Assembly (NCBI RefSeq): GCF_026230195.1
Contig: NZ_CP036501.1
Location: 1,860,001-1,924,000 of the forward strand
DNA length: 64,000 bases
Direction: 5' to 3'
DNA from: Candidatus Paraluminiphilus aquimaris
GTDB taxonomy: Bacteria > Pseudomonadota > Gammaproteobacteria > Pseudomonadales > Halieaceae
Numbering within the stretch: position 1 is the first letter of the stretch; each line of letters opens with the position of its first letter. Made by a program: the position numbers and the translations under genes. Under the pieces are notes generated by a model. The model made no database searches and had not been told where the DNA came from. It was given only the letters and a program-made list of their open reading frames with translations. Of this stretch, positions 1 to 8,823 are shown one piece after another.

Positions 1-126
1 AACGTAGGGCTTTACCGTGGAATTCCCAAGGAACTTAACGAGGTGATTCAAACGCAAAGAAACCATCTAGAGTCGCAGATCATCGCCATTGGCAGATCCA
101 AGGTCGAGCAAGAGCGGACCGAATGA
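1..126 (+). CDS. 3' end of an unrecognised gene, cut by the window edge
   Basis: The first frame is open from base 1 to a TGA at 124-126 and encodes 41 residues (NVGLYRGIPKEL... to ...KVEQERTE). The last part is charged and probably helical. I do not recognise the family. It lies just before a flagellin relic, so a motility or flagellin-modification role is possible but not shown. It could also be a chance open frame, because only 126 bases are visible. Confidence 0.4.
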   Translation, partial: NVGLYRGIPKELNEVIQTQRNHLESQIIAIGRSKVEQERTE

Positions 127-158
127 AATGCTCAGAAAAAAGGTGACCCTTGGGCTGA

Positions 159-478
159 GGAATACCCTTTAGTGCCATGAGATTGGAGGTAAAACCCTCG
201 TTTAGCCTCTCAATGGCCGCTGCACACCGGAGTATAGAAAATTTAAATTTGGCAAGTGAGAAGTAGGCGTTCAAATGAGCCGTGTTGAGTGGCCCTTAAG
301 CACCGTTCAGATCACCAGAGGAGATTCTGCTGCCAAGCCTCGTATTGTTGATGCTGACTACGCAGCTGAAAAAGCAAAGCTGGCAAAACATCAGATACTG
401 CAACAGGCGTCTATGTCTATGTTAGCTCAGGCTAATTCGCGACCAGAGATGGTTCTAAGGTTACTGTCGGACCTTTAA
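159..478 (+). pseudogene. flagellin C-terminal relic (frameshifted)
   Basis: The frame ending at 478 encodes a clear flagellin C-terminal D0 helix: DADYAAEKAKLAKHQILQQ followed by a stretch like SMSMLAQANSRPEMVLRLL, ending in SDL. Before it, SRVE...STVQ resembles the QNRLE...SNL segment of flagellins. In this frame a TGA stands at 263-265. Homology-like sequence continues upstream in the next frame (SMAAAHRSIENLNLASEK, about 210-261), as expected after a one-base indel. No N-terminal flagellin domain is present within the window. The visible piece is therefore the decayed 3' end of a flagellin gene. The 67-codon open stretch starting at 275 could still be translated, but without the N-terminal helix it could not build a filament. 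No RBS or promoter is obvious. Confidence 0.7.
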
Positions 479-603
479 TTCACCTGATACAGCTATATGC
501 CTCGTCTCAAGCCCTCGGTCCTGAGGCTCTAGCCTTAACGCTAGTAAATATGAGTGCAGATCACCCTCAAGGCATTTGATATTTATTATTTTTTTTTGGG
601 AGG

Positions 604-680
604 TGGCGCGCCCACCAGGACTCGAACCTGGAACCTGCCGCTTAGAAGGCGGCTGCACTATCCGGTTGTGCTATGGGCGC
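604..680 (-). tRNA. tRNA-Arg (anticodon UCU)
   Basis: The reverse strand folds into a full cloverleaf: acceptor arm GCGCCCA/TGGGCGC, anticodon stem GCCGC/GCGGC with loop CTTCTAA (anticodon TCT), T arm with TTCGAGT loop, discriminator G and an encoded CCA. It is 77 nt including CCA. It reads AGA codons. Its 3' end faces the flagellin relic, an orientation that also suits integration events. Confidence 0.95.
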
Positions 681-720
681 AGAGGGTATGCGGGCGCGAG
701 TATGGCATAAACTATCGGGG

Positions 721-1059
721 TTATTCCACGATATCGCGACCTTGGCAGTCCTTACCAGGCATCGGTTTTTCAGTCCAAATTTGCAGCAGTTGCATGATCG
801 CGGTTACAGCGGCGATTAGCAGACAACTGATCTGTATAGAGCTTGGGAGCGAATCGGTTGTGGCCACCTCTACCAGAATCGTCGTGATCGATAAGCAGTA
901 GGTGGTTACAAGCGCCCGGGCCGTGTTGGGAGCTCGGGAATCAGCGGCGCCTTCATGCATTGAGTGACTGAGCCTAAAACCCAGCCAAAGACCAATAAAT
1001 GAGGCGATAAGCCAGAGAGATGTAGAGGCGTCAGCCATGTTTTCAACCGCACATTGCAT
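721..1059 (-). CDS. small hypothetical membrane protein
   Basis: The 112-residue frame has two or three hydrophobic segments: about residues 14-27 (LWLIASFIGLWLGF), 50-65, and 76-93. The C-terminus is polar. I recognise no family. An alternative start is the second Met at 1038 (MADAST), and neither start has a convincing ribosome binding site. The gene stands alone between tRNA-Arg and the TetR gene. It may be lineage-specific or a chance open frame. Confidence 0.45.
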   Translation of the reverse strand: MQCAVENMADASTSLWLIASFIGLWLGFRLSHSMHEGAADSRAPNTARALVTTYCLSITTILVEVATTDSLPSSIQISCLLIAAVTAIMQLLQIWTEKPMPGKDCQGRDIVE

Positions 1060-1126
1060 TTACAAAATTAGTCACGATGGGGAATGTATAAAACCTTCGT
1101 CGCCGAGTCGAGCCTCATGGGAAGCC

Positions 1127-1735
1127 TCAGACCGCAACGCTTAAAATGGCGCGGGTTGCAGTCCGTAGTAGCGCATCGGCATCCGCATCTTCGTCAAAGG
1201 TATCCAAGAGGCGATTATGTTGCAGTGTGGCAATACCATGCGCGGTTGACCACAAAAGCGTGGCGGTCTGTAACGCCGTATCGACAGACTCAGGTCGGTG
1301 CTTTCTGAAGTAGAGCTCAATGGCCTCATGAACTAATTGAAACCCTGTTCGTTTTGCCCGTGCTTCAGCGCGTCGCTCATCGGCATCGCCATGGTTTTCC
1401 CACATGAGGCCAAAAAACGCTTTTTTGTCCATGGCAAAGCGCAGGTACGCGGCGCCAAGTGCATCGAGGTGCTCGAGTGTCCCGTGCTCGACTTTGTCTT
1501 GTGCGCTAGTGGTGTATTCCATAATGCCAATATGAGCGAGCTCTCGCACTGCGGTCAGCAGCGCATCTTTGTCCTTAAAGTGTCGATAAAGCGCGGGAGC
1601 ACTGACACCCGTGCGCTTAGCAACTTGAGCAATGGTGATGTCGTAGCTACCCATGGCCTCAATAAGCTCTGCCGCGGCGATGATCGCGCAGTTACGTAAA
1701 TCGCCGTGATGATAGGGCGTGATTGCCTGATTCAT
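1127..1735 (-). CDS. TetR/AcrR family transcriptional regulator of the RND operon
   Basis: The 202-residue protein has an N-terminal TetR helix-turn-helix (about residues 12-58, including VAKRTGVSAPALYRHFKDKD) and a C-terminal ligand/dimer domain of the kind with an LMWENHG-like segment near residue 110. Its start codon overlaps the stop of the RND permease (ATGA at 1732-1735), so it is the last gene of the adaptor-permease-regulator operon. From this placement I infer an autoregulated repressor whose operator is the twin palindrome at 6004-6039. The inducing ligand cannot be told from sequence. Confidence 0.9.
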   Translation of the reverse strand: MNQAITPYHHGDLRNCAIIAAAELIEAMGSYDITIAQVAKRTGVSAPALYRHFKDKDALLTAVRELAHIGIMEYTTSAQDKVEHGTLEHLDALGAAYLRFAMDKKAFFGLMWENHGDADERRAEARAKRTGFQLVHEAIELYFRKHRPESVDTALQTATLLWSTAHGIATLQHNRLLDTFDEDADADALLRTATRAILSVAV

Positions 1736-4700
1736 GCGAAAGCTCCTTTGGACGCCTTAGCCTGAGCTCGTTCGATTCGGTTGTCCCTTGGCGAGCCAAG
1801 TAGCACATAGGCGGGTGGCACCAAATAAAAGGAGATGATGGTCGATAATAAAACCCCACCGGCAATGGCCATCGCAAAGGGCGGCCAGAACTGACTGCCT
1901 TCAAGGATGAGAGGTAAAAAGCCGCCAAAGGTGGTCAACGTGGTCGATATGATGTGACGGCTCGAGTCGATGACCTCATCGCGCATGGCTCTTTTGTCAC
2001 CGCTCGCAGCCGCGGAGGATTGTTGGAAGGACGTTAATATAATGATGCAGGCGTTGATGGCGACACCAATGGAGCCAACAACTCCCACGAGCGCCATAAT
2101 GCCCAGCGGATAGCGGAAGAGCGCGAGGGCAAGAAAGCTGAGTCCAAATGCACAGGTAAGTACCCCAAAGGCGAGTGCAGTCAATCGCCACGAATTAAAA
2201 GTCAGCATAATGGTTGCTAGCAGCAGCGAAATCACAAGCCCCACGGGTCCAATTAAGTCGTTGACGACATCGGCTCGTTCACCACTGTCGCCACCAAAGC
2301 TATAACGGTAGCCATTTGGAAGTGGAATAGGGTCCTCTTTTAGTGATTTGCGAAGCAGCTTGAGTGCCTCCTCGGGCAGTACACCGCGCGTCAGAAAGGC
2401 TTGAATTTGATTGATGCGTTCGCCGCCTCGTCGACCTATTGGTGCATCGTCGGGCACAATATTGAGTCCTCCCAACGCTGACAGAGGCACGAAACGCGGT
2501 TTACCCGGCTGCCCAGGAAGCGGAATTTGCAGGTCGAGTAGCGTATCGCTTTTTTGCCAAGTGTCTCGCTCCAGCTTCGTCCGCACAGGAAGCTGCTCGG
2601 TGTCCTCGATGACCGCGCCGCCAAACCGGCCGCGCAAATAACCATCGACTAGCGAGGCAATTTGACTCCTTTCTAGACCCAACCGCCTAAGCTTTTCATC
2701 GTCAAGTTCGAACTCGACCTTGGGTGCTGCAGGACTAATGGAGAGTTTGGTGTGTGTAATGTCCGGTAGCTCCTGTAATCGCTGCCGAAATTGCTCTCCT
2801 AAAACACGGAGTGTGTGTGTATTTGGCCCATAAAGAATCACCTCCAGGGGCGCATCAACCGGTGGACCTTGATCAATCCCCAGTACGAGTATTTGTGCTA
2901 ATGGATACTTGCGATCGAAGTCTTTCTGAAGGCGTCGAATTAACGCATTGGTTTGATTTTCATCCCGGGTAAGGACCATGCCCTCGGCCCAGTCCGGCGC
3001 GTTACGTTTGTTGGAGCGCAAATTGTAGTAAAAAGCAGGGGGGCTCTCGCCAACAGACCAATCAACCCGCCGTATTAAGGGCTCAGCCTTGAGGTCATCA
3101 TCAAGCTTTCGGACAAGTTCGAGCGTTGACTCAATTCCTGCGCTTTTTGGCATCTCTACCCGCAAGTACAACTGATCTCTATCGGTGCCCGGGAAAAATT
3201 GCTCGGTCAAGGTGGATACGCTGGCAAACCCCAGCAGTGGTATGGAAGCGGCGAGAAGTACTGATGCCATGGGGTATTTCAGTGACCAGTCGATTGACGC
3301 TGCGAACAGGTCTTTTGTTCGTGGCAAGACAATCCCTGACCGCCACCAAGTAGGATTCTCGCTTAGGGCACCAGGCAATAAACGACCGCCGAGCGCCGGC
3401 GTCACAGTGAGTGCGAGCAATAGGCTCATGATAAGCATTACGATGACACAGGTCGCCAAACTCCCCAGAAAGTCACCGGACGGACCCTCTAATATCGCCA
3501 TGGGGGTAAAGGCGAGAACAGTGGTGGCCGTGGCACTGACGAGCGGGACCGTCATACGATTCACGGCCTTTTGCAAAGCCTCTAGCGGATCGTCTCCTCG
3601 GAGCAGATTTTTCCGGACTTCATCGGTGACGACTATCGAGCCATCTACCAACAAACCAAGCGCGACGACTAGCCCTGTCAGTGATAGCTGATGGATTGGG
3701 ACGTTTAAGTAGTTCAACACCAACATGGATAACAAGGTGCACAGAGGAAGGCTGACGGCGACGATGAGGGCCGCACGCCATCCGAGGGTAATAAAAAGTA
3801 CGGCAACAACGATGGTGATGCCGGCAACGATGTTAGAGGCTACGCCTGCGAGTCGAGCTTCAGTGTAGCCACTCTGATCATACGTAGTCTCAATACTCAG
3901 GCCCTCAGCAGCATCAGCGCGATACGCCTCTAGAAACGCATCGAAAGCTGCGCTGTATCTATCGACCTGGTAGCCCTCTTTCATCTCGACAGCAAGCAGC
4001 ACAGATCTGCGTCCGTTAGATAAGGCTAAACGGGATGGTGGATCGGATTCTGACTTGCTTACCGTCGCGATATCACTGATTCGAAGCCCCGTAAGGTTAT
4101 CGCGATCTGACTTGATGAATGTTTCTCTAACCGCCTCTACATTGTCAAAATCGCCTGAGACCTCGATAGTTAACGCTGTGGTAGGTGCTGCGAGTTTGCC
4201 AGCAGGTACTCGCGCGTCGGCCAGCGAAAGCGTTCTCGCTACATCCTCGATGGAGAGACCCAGCGTACTCAGTGCGGTGCCGTCAATCTCAACATTAATC
4301 TCTTCATCGGGCAGGCCATAATGCTTGACGCGCCTGGTCTGCGGCACTTTACGCGCCGCGTCGGCGAGCCGAAGTGCCTCACGTCGCAACAGAGAGGGCG
4401 AGATGTCGACGCCTTCATCGGTGCTTACGGCCACGATTTTGACAAAGCTGGTGAAGAGGTCGTCATCAAAAACAGGTTTTGTCGCGCCATCAGGAAGGTC
4501 AGCGGCAACGCGATCGACCTTGCCCCGCAGTTCCGACCAGACACGTTTTATATCAGCGCGAGATAAATAGTAATCCGCCTCGATGATGATGCTTGACACG
4601 CCATTAATCGAAGTCGAGTCGATCTCCTTTACATCTGGGTGTTCGCGCAGAGCATCTTCGAGTGGCTTTGTCACCAAACTCTCCACTCGCGCGGGACTGG

Positions 4701-4857
4701 CGCCGGGGTAAAAAGTCTGAACTGAGGCAACAAACGGGGTGATCGAGGGGTCTTCCTGGCGTCCCAAGCTGCTGTAGGAAGTCACCCCAACGACAATGAT
4801 GGACAGTATGAGCAGGGCGAGATAACGCCCATTTTGGTAGAGGCTTGTGGCAATCAT
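1732..4857 (-). CDS. RND efflux permease (AcrB/MexF superfamily, HAE1-like)
   Basis: At 1041 residues it has the normal length of an inner-membrane RND pump, with the duplicated 12-helix plan, a first helix at residues 10-30, a GRQEDPSITPF porter-domain start, and conserved GLVVALGLLVDGSIVV (TM4) and GVVGSIGVAINACII (TM10) segments. It should export small molecules from the periplasm or membrane using the proton gradient, with the adaptor encoded upstream. No outer-membrane channel gene is adjacent, so a TolC-like protein elsewhere is implied. Against AcrB, the first TM4 aspartate is kept (D405) but the second is glycine (G406), and the TM10 lysine position is asparagine (N935). This suggests a divergent RND clade whose coupling residues differ from AcrB. 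Confidence 0.93.
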   Translation of the reverse strand: MIATSLYQNGRYLALLILSIIVVGVTSYSSLGRQEDPSITPFVASVQTFYPGASPARVESLVTKPLEDALREHPDVKEIDSTSINGVSSIIIEADYYLSRADIKRVWSELRGKVDRVAADLPDGATKPVFDDDLFTSFVKIVAVSTDEGVDISPSLLRREALRLADAARKVPQTRRVKHYGLPDEEINVEIDGTALSTLGLSIEDVARTLSLADARVPAGKLAAPTTALTIEVSGDFDNVEAVRETFIKSDRDNLTGLRISDIATVSKSESDPPSRLALSNGRRSVLLAVEMKEGYQVDRYSAAFDAFLEAYRADAAEGLSIETTYDQSGYTEARLAGVASNIVAGITIVVAVLFITLGWRAALIVAVSLPLCTLLSMLVLNYLNVPIHQLSLTGLVVALGLLVDGSIVVTDEVRKNLLRGDDPLEALQKAVNRMTVPLVSATATTVLAFTPMAILEGPSGDFLGSLATCVIVMLIMSLLLALTVTPALGGRLLPGALSENPTWWRSGIVLPRTKDLFAASIDWSLKYPMASVLLAASIPLLGFASVSTLTEQFFPGTDRDQLYLRVEMPKSAGIESTLELVRKLDDDLKAEPLIRRVDWSVGESPPAFYYNLRSNKRNAPDWAEGMVLTRDENQTNALIRRLQKDFDRKYPLAQILVLGIDQGPPVDAPLEVILYGPNTHTLRVLGEQFRQRLQELPDITHTKLSISPAAPKVEFELDDEKLRRLGLERSQIASLVDGYLRGRFGGAVIEDTEQLPVRTKLERDTWQKSDTLLDLQIPLPGQPGKPRFVPLSALGGLNIVPDDAPIGRRGGERINQIQAFLTRGVLPEEALKLLRKSLKEDPIPLPNGYRYSFGGDSGERADVVNDLIGPVGLVISLLLATIMLTFNSWRLTALAFGVLTCAFGLSFLALALFRYPLGIMALVGVVGSIGVAINACIIILTSFQQSSAAASGDKRAMRDEVIDSSRHIISTTLTTFGGFLPLILEGSQFWPPFAMAIAGGVLLSTIISFYLVPPAYVLLGSPRDNRIERAQAKASKGAFA

Positions 4858-4865
4858 GGGCGTAC

Positions 4866-5990
4866 TCAGTTAACGGTGCGAATGTCAGGGACGATCTCAA
4901 CGGGTGACCCCGGGCTGAGGCGTTGCATGCCCGATGCAATGACATTCGTTTTGTTTGCTACGGTTCCACGGACGAAGACGCGATCGCCTTCGCTGTGGAC
5001 AACTTCCACACTCTCTCGCGCAGTGACGGTCTCGCCTTCAGCATTTTCCTTGGTAACGAGAACGGTCCAGAGACCCTTGTCGCCCTCAAGAAGCGCGGTT
5101 ATTGGGAGCCAGCCACCTTTGGATTGCACGCGCTCCACAAACGCGAGGGCAAGCGTTTGACCCACTCGCAAGGCATGTTCCTCAGGAATCGTTAAAACAG
5201 CTAAGACCGTAAGCGTCTGGGGGTCAACATCAGCGCCTATGCTTCGCAGTTTGGCGGTTATCGCCTTGCCCTCTACCAATAAGGTGTATTCCTGTCCTAC
5301 TAGCGCAATATCCGCAGATTTTGGGGAGATGCCGACATGGGCTTCACGCTCACCGACCGAAACTAATCTGAGGACAGGGACATTTGGGCCTATGATACTT
5401 CCAGGTTCACTTATCTTTTGTGAAACGACGGCGTCGAAGGGTGCAACTAAACGACTTTTCTCGATTACGATTTCCGCATTACGAACACTTGCTTGAGTCG
5501 TTTCGAGGCGAGCGCTGGTCGCTTGGAGAGTTAGACGGGCATCGTCAGCGTCACGCTGCGAAACCAGCGATTGGTCTAACAGGGCATCGACCCGTTCGTA
5601 ATTTAATTCGGCCAGTCGTAGTTGTGCAGCAACCTCTTTTTCTTGGGCACGCGCCAGAGACAGTGCGGCGCGCTGCTGTCGAGTATCGAGTTCACCCAAT
5701 ACTTGACCGGTAGTTACAAAGTCGCCTTCCTTTGCTGTGAGGCTCGCGAGCACGCCCGCCACCTCAAAGCCCACATTACTGTCGGTCGCGGCCTCCACGA
5801 CGCCAAGAAAGCGAGTCGTGACGGAGTAGCTCTCCTCGAGGTTGTAGGGCGTCACCTTCACGGGTAAAGGTTGTGCCTCGCTGGAGATCGTGGGTTTTAC
5901 GTTGGCTTCTATTGCGTTTGAGCCAAAAATGACGATACCCGCAGCGCCCAAAGCACTGAAGAGTGTTGTAAAGAAAAATCGTGGCGTCAT
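4866..5990 (-). CDS. RND periplasmic adaptor (membrane fusion protein, HlyD/AcrA type)
   Basis: The 374-residue protein begins with a membrane-anchoring signal (MTPRFFFTTLFSALGAAG), followed by a lipoyl/barrel-sandwich half (VGFEVAGVLASL..EGDFVTTGQVLGELD), an alpha-helical hairpin rich in A, R, L and E (about residues 95-165), the second lipoyl half (VAPFDAVVSQK) and beta-barrel/MP domains. It bridges the RND pump to an outer-membrane channel. An upstream in-frame ATG at 6041 exists, but it would place the coding region across the palindromic operator, and the signal sequence fits the start at 5990. It is the first gene of the operon, with an 8-bp gap to the permease. Confidence 0.9.
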   Translation of the reverse strand: MTPRFFFTTLFSALGAAGIVIFGSNAIEANVKPTISSEAQPLPVKVTPYNLEESYSVTTRFLGVVEAATDSNVGFEVAGVLASLTAKEGDFVTTGQVLGELDTRQQRAALSLARAQEKEVAAQLRLAELNYERVDALLDQSLVSQRDADDARLTLQATSARLETTQASVRNAEIVIEKSRLVAPFDAVVSQKISEPGSIIGPNVPVLRLVSVGEREAHVGISPKSADIALVGQEYTLLVEGKAITAKLRSIGADVDPQTLTVLAVLTIPEEHALRVGQTLALAFVERVQSKGGWLPITALLEGDKGLWTVLVTKENAEGETVTARESVEVVHSEGDRVFVRGTVANKTNVIASGMQRLSPGSPVEIVPDIRTVN

Positions 5991-6003
5991 GGTCAAGTCC
6001 CAT

Positions 6004-6039
6004 GTTAACAGCATTAACTTATATGTTATCAATATTAAC
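6004..6039. promoter_or_regulatory. twin 15-bp inverted repeats: candidate TetR operator
   Basis: Two near-identical imperfect palindromes, GTTAACAGCATTAAC (6004-6018) and GTTATCAATATTAAC (6025-6039), are spaced 21 bp start to start, about two helical turns. They sit just upstream of the adaptor start at 5990. The arrangement suits cooperative binding of two regulator dimers on one DNA face. Assignment to the TetR protein at 1127-1735 is inference from linkage. Confidence 0.65.
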
Positions 6040-6163
6040 ATTGGAGTGCGACTGTGCCCGCTTACTGTCTACGTCGACAATGACTACCATTTATCGCTTA
6101 TTCACTTGCTTAGGGAGGACGATTTCGAGACACTTTGCGACCTTGCCCAGCGGCAAGCGTTAT

Positions 6164-6273
6164 GGTGGCTCGAACGGTCCCCTCGCAGCGATAGGTAGCG
6201 AACCCCGCCAGGCCCGGAAGGGAGCAACGGTAGTTATCAACTCGGGTGCCGAGGTGTGGCTGTTCGAGTCACC
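6164..6273 (+). ncRNA. ffs: 4.5S RNA, signal recognition particle RNA (small bacterial type)
   Basis: The ends GGTGGCTCGAAC (6164-6175) and GTTCGAGTCACC (6262-6273) pair to form the long terminal stem. The apical domain carries the conserved Ffh-binding sequence CCAGGCCCGGAAGGGAGCA near 6208-6226 with its GGAA tetraloop. The length (about 110 nt) fits the Alu-less gammaproteobacterial SRP RNA. It works with Ffh and FtsY in co-translational membrane targeting. It ends 23 bp before dnaX, a neighbourhood also known from Pseudomonas. Confidence 0.95.
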
Positions 6274-6296
6274 TCCATATAACCATCGGGCACACT

Positions 6297-8198
6297 ATGA
6301 GTTATCAAGTTCTTGCGCGAAAGTGGAGACCATCCAACTTCTCAGAGATGGTTGGACAAGAGCACGTAGTGAGGGCACTCACGACCGCGTTGGAGTCAGA
6401 GCGCCTGCACCATGCTTACCTCTTTACGGGCACGCGTGGTGTGGGTAAGACGACGGTTGCTCGACTTATCGCAAAAAGCCTCAATTGCGAAGAGGGTGTT
6501 ACTGCAACGCCCTGCGGCGTGTGCGCAAGTTGCGTTGAAATTGCCGAGGGCCGAAGCGTTGACGTGCTGGAAGTTGATGCGGCATCGCGCACTAAGGTTG
6601 AGGACACACGAGAACTACTCGATAACGTGCAGTACGCGCCGACACGATCACGTTTCAAAATCTACCTGATAGACGAAGTGCACATGCTGTCCAACCACAG
6701 CTTTAATGCGCTGCTCAAAACGTTAGAGGAGCCACCCTCCCACGTTAAATTCTTGTTAGCGACAACAGATCCACAAAAACTCCCAGCCACCGTCTTATCG
6801 CGCTGTCTGCAGTTTAATCTCAAGAACATGGTGCCTGGGCAAATAATAGAGCACCTGAAACATGTTTTGAGCGAGGAAAGTGTAAGCTTTGATGACGAAT
6901 CGCTGGCCCTGTTAGCCCGGGGCGCCGAGGGTTCAATGCGCGATGCCTTGTCTTTGACGGATCAAGCTATTGCCCATGGATCCGGGAAGTTGGTCGGTGA
7001 TGACGTCCGTGCAATGTTGGGTACGGTCTCGCGTACCAAAGTGTTGGATTTACTCCAGGCCATTTCAACGAGCGATGTGCAGCAGGCCTTAGCCGTGGTT
7101 GACGACTTGGCAACACATTCGCCAGATTACTCCGGAGCGCTCGACGAGTTGAGTGGAATTCTTCATCAAATTGCGATTGAGCAGGCCGTGCCAGGCAGCT
7201 TAGACGAGGCCTCACCAGAGTTTTCTCGATTACAGGAGCTGGCCAAGCACCTGACAACCGACGACACACAGTTACTTTGGCAAATGGCGGTTGCGAGTAA
7301 GCGCGACCTTGTTCTTGCATCGGATCCACGAAGTGGTCTTGATATGGCGGTTTTACGGATGATTGCCTTCCGTCCGGCGGTCATCATTTCTGATGCTCAC
7401 GAGGCACCCCCAGCAAAAAAGTCTGAACCACCGGTGATGCCGGTGGCGACTCCGGTACCGTCAACTCAGGTTGCACCAACAGCCTTGGGACGCTCTGATT
7501 TACCTACTGATGCCACGGCGTCAGACTCATCTGTCGTGCCGCCATCGAGCGCTTCCGAGCCCGATTCGGCTATCGGCGGTAACCGAGTTAGTGGTGATAA
7601 CGCCGCAGTAGGTGGCACGCATGCTTCGAACCGAAATCACGGTTCGAGGCCATCTGGAATCTCTGAGGAGCCCAACGCTGAGAGCGTATCGCGTGCTGAG
7701 GAAAAACCTGCGGTTGTCGTGAAAGATAATGACGACTCCGATCGCTGTGTCGAGCAACAGGCAAGCCCAATTCCTGAGGGCGCTAAAGCGCCTGACGATG
7801 ACTTGCCAACGCCAGGCTCTTGGCCCGACTTCTTTAACGGCTTGGACCTCAAGGGCGTGATACACAACGTTGCGTCGCATTTCGAGCTCATTAAGACCTA
7901 CGACCGAACGCTTTGCTTTGCCATCGCTCAAGATAATGCAACCTTGTATAACGAGCGACATCAGCGAGGCTTGGCGTCTGCCATGGAAGAAATGCTCGAA
8001 GATGCGGTTGAGGTGCAAGTGTCAATTGCAGCGACGAGCGACAATACACCGGCGAGGCATCGTGAAATTCTAGAGCAGCAGCGTCTGCAGGCCGCTCAGA
8101 CAGCGCTGGAGGAAGACGATTGTTTGTCGGCACTACTCGTTGATTTTGATGCCGTCGTGATACCTAATTCGGTTAAGCCGCCGCTGACAGAGCTATGA
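6297..8198 (+). CDS. dnaX: DNA polymerase III subunits tau/gamma
   Basis: The full-length tau product has 633 residues. It opens with [15 protein letters not shown], the invariant DnaX start, which is why 6297 is chosen over an in-frame upstream codon lying inside the 4.5S RNA. Walker A is GTRGVGKTT, a C4 zinc module (CNCEE..CGVCASC) follows, and the clamp-loader core runs to about residue 365. A low-complexity acidic linker (about 370-510) and a tau-specific C-terminal domain (about 515-633) follow. The protein loads the beta clamp and organises the replisome. A complete minus-one frameshift signal at codons 373-375 should also yield a 376-residue gamma form. recR follows after 19 bp. Confidence 0.97.
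   Translation: MSYQVLARKWRPSNFSEMVGQEHVVRALTTALESERLHHAYLFTGTRGVGKTTVARLIAKSLNCEEGVTATPCGVCASCVEIAEGRSVDVLEVDAASRTKVEDTRELLDNVQYAPTRSRFKIYLIDEVHMLSNHSFNALLKTLEEPPSHVKFLLATTDPQKLPATVLSRCLQFNLKNMVPGQIIEHLKHVLSEESVSFDDESLALLARGAEGSMRDALSLTDQAIAHGSGKLVGDDVRAMLGTVSRTKVLDLLQAISTSDVQQALAVVDDLATHSPDYSGALDELSGILHQIAIEQAVPGSLDEASPEFSRLQELAKHLTTDDTQLLWQMAVASKRDLVLASDPRSGLDMAVLRMIAFRPAVIISDAHEAPPAKKSEPPVMPVATPVPSTQVAPTALGRSDLPTDATASDSSVVPPSSASEPDSAIGGNRVSGDNAAVGGTHASNRNHGSRPSGISEEPNAESVSRAEEKPAVVVKDNDDSDRCVEQQASPIPEGAKAPDDDLPTPGSWPDFFNGLDLKGVIHNVASHFELIKTYDRTLCFAIAQDNATLYNERHQRGLASAMEEMLEDAVEVQVSIAATSDNTPARHREILEQQRLQAAQTALEEDDCLSALLVDFDAVVIPNSVKPPLTEL
7401..7446 (+). promoter_or_regulatory. programmed -1 ribosomal frameshift signal in dnaX
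   Basis: All three E. coli-type elements are present: an SD-like GAGG at 7401-7404, ten bases before the slippery heptamer A AAA AAG (7415-7421, read in frame as GCA AAA AAG); then a six-base spacer and a perfect 7-bp hairpin CCACCGG/CCGGTGG (7428-7434 with 7440-7446, loop TGATG). A slip to the minus-one frame adds one Val codon (GTC) and then meets TGA at 7424-7426, giving gamma. Confidence 0.9.
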
Positions 8199-8217
8199 TG
8201 CAAGGAGCGATGTCTCA

Positions 8218-8823
8218 ATGAAAATGAGTCCCGCAATTCAGGATTTAATCGATGCTTTACGTCATCTCCCTGGCGTGGGCCCCAAATCTGCGCAGCGTAT
8301 GACGCTCCACTTATTGGAAAGAGATCGAGAGGCAGCCGAGTCGTTGGGCGAGGCTTTGTTGGCCGCGCTTTCGCGCGTCCAGCAATGCCAGCGATGCCGG
8401 AACTTTACCGAGCTCACCATTTGTGAGATCTGCGGTGATCCCAAGCGGGACGATTCACTCCTGTGCGTTGTTGAGACACCGGCCGATGTTCTGGCGATTG
8501 AGCACACCGGAAGTTACCGCGGGCTTTATTTCGTTCTTATGGGGCATTTATCACCCCTCGATGGTATTGGCCCAAAGGAGCTAGGTTTGGACAGCTTAGA
8601 GGTTCTGCTCGAGCAAGAGACAATAAGCGAGGTTATTTTGGCAACGAATCCAACGGTCGAGGGTGAGGCCACCGGGCATTACATTGCTGAAATGGCGAAT
8701 CGCAATAAAATCCTTGTGAGCCGGATTGCCCACGGTGTTCCCCTGGGTGGCGAACTCGAATATATCGACGCAACGACACTTGCTCATGCATTGGGCGGCA
8801 GAAAAGTGGTGAGCCCAGAATGA
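8218..8823 (+). CDS. recR: recombination mediator RecR
   Basis: The 201-residue protein has the N-terminal HhH region ([15 protein letters not shown]), a C4 zinc finger ([18 protein letters not shown]) and a Toprim domain ([15 protein letters not shown] to about residue 170). With RecF/RecO it loads RecA on SSB-coated gapped DNA. An AAGGAG ribosome site lies before the start. The usual ybaB/ebfC gene between dnaX and recR is missing here. The stop overlaps the next start (ATGA). Confidence 0.96.
   Translation: MKMSPAIQDLIDALRHLPGVGPKSAQRMTLHLLERDREAAESLGEALLAALSRVQQCQRCRNFTELTICEICGDPKRDDSLLCVVETPADVLAIEHTGSYRGLYFVLMGHLSPLDGIGPKELGLDSLEVLLEQETISEVILATNPTVEGEATGHYIAEMANRNKILVSRIAHGVPLGGELEYIDATTLAHALGGRKVVSPE

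Noticed and set aside
554-901. 115-codon plus-strand open frame
   Set aside because: It runs through the tRNA-Arg gene and the membrane protein on the other strand, and the peptide resembles no protein.
3185-3691. 168-codon plus-strand frame inside the RND permease
   Set aside because: It is a shadow of a well-supported 1041-residue gene on the other strand, with low-complexity Ser/Arg content.
6246-6296. upstream extension of dnaX
   Set aside because: It lies within the 4.5S RNA and lacks homology; the conserved [12 protein letters not shown] start is at 6297.
7527-8018. 163-codon minus-strand frame in dnaX
   Set aside because: It is opposite the tau linker and C-terminal domain, has no recognisable motif and is best seen as a shadow.
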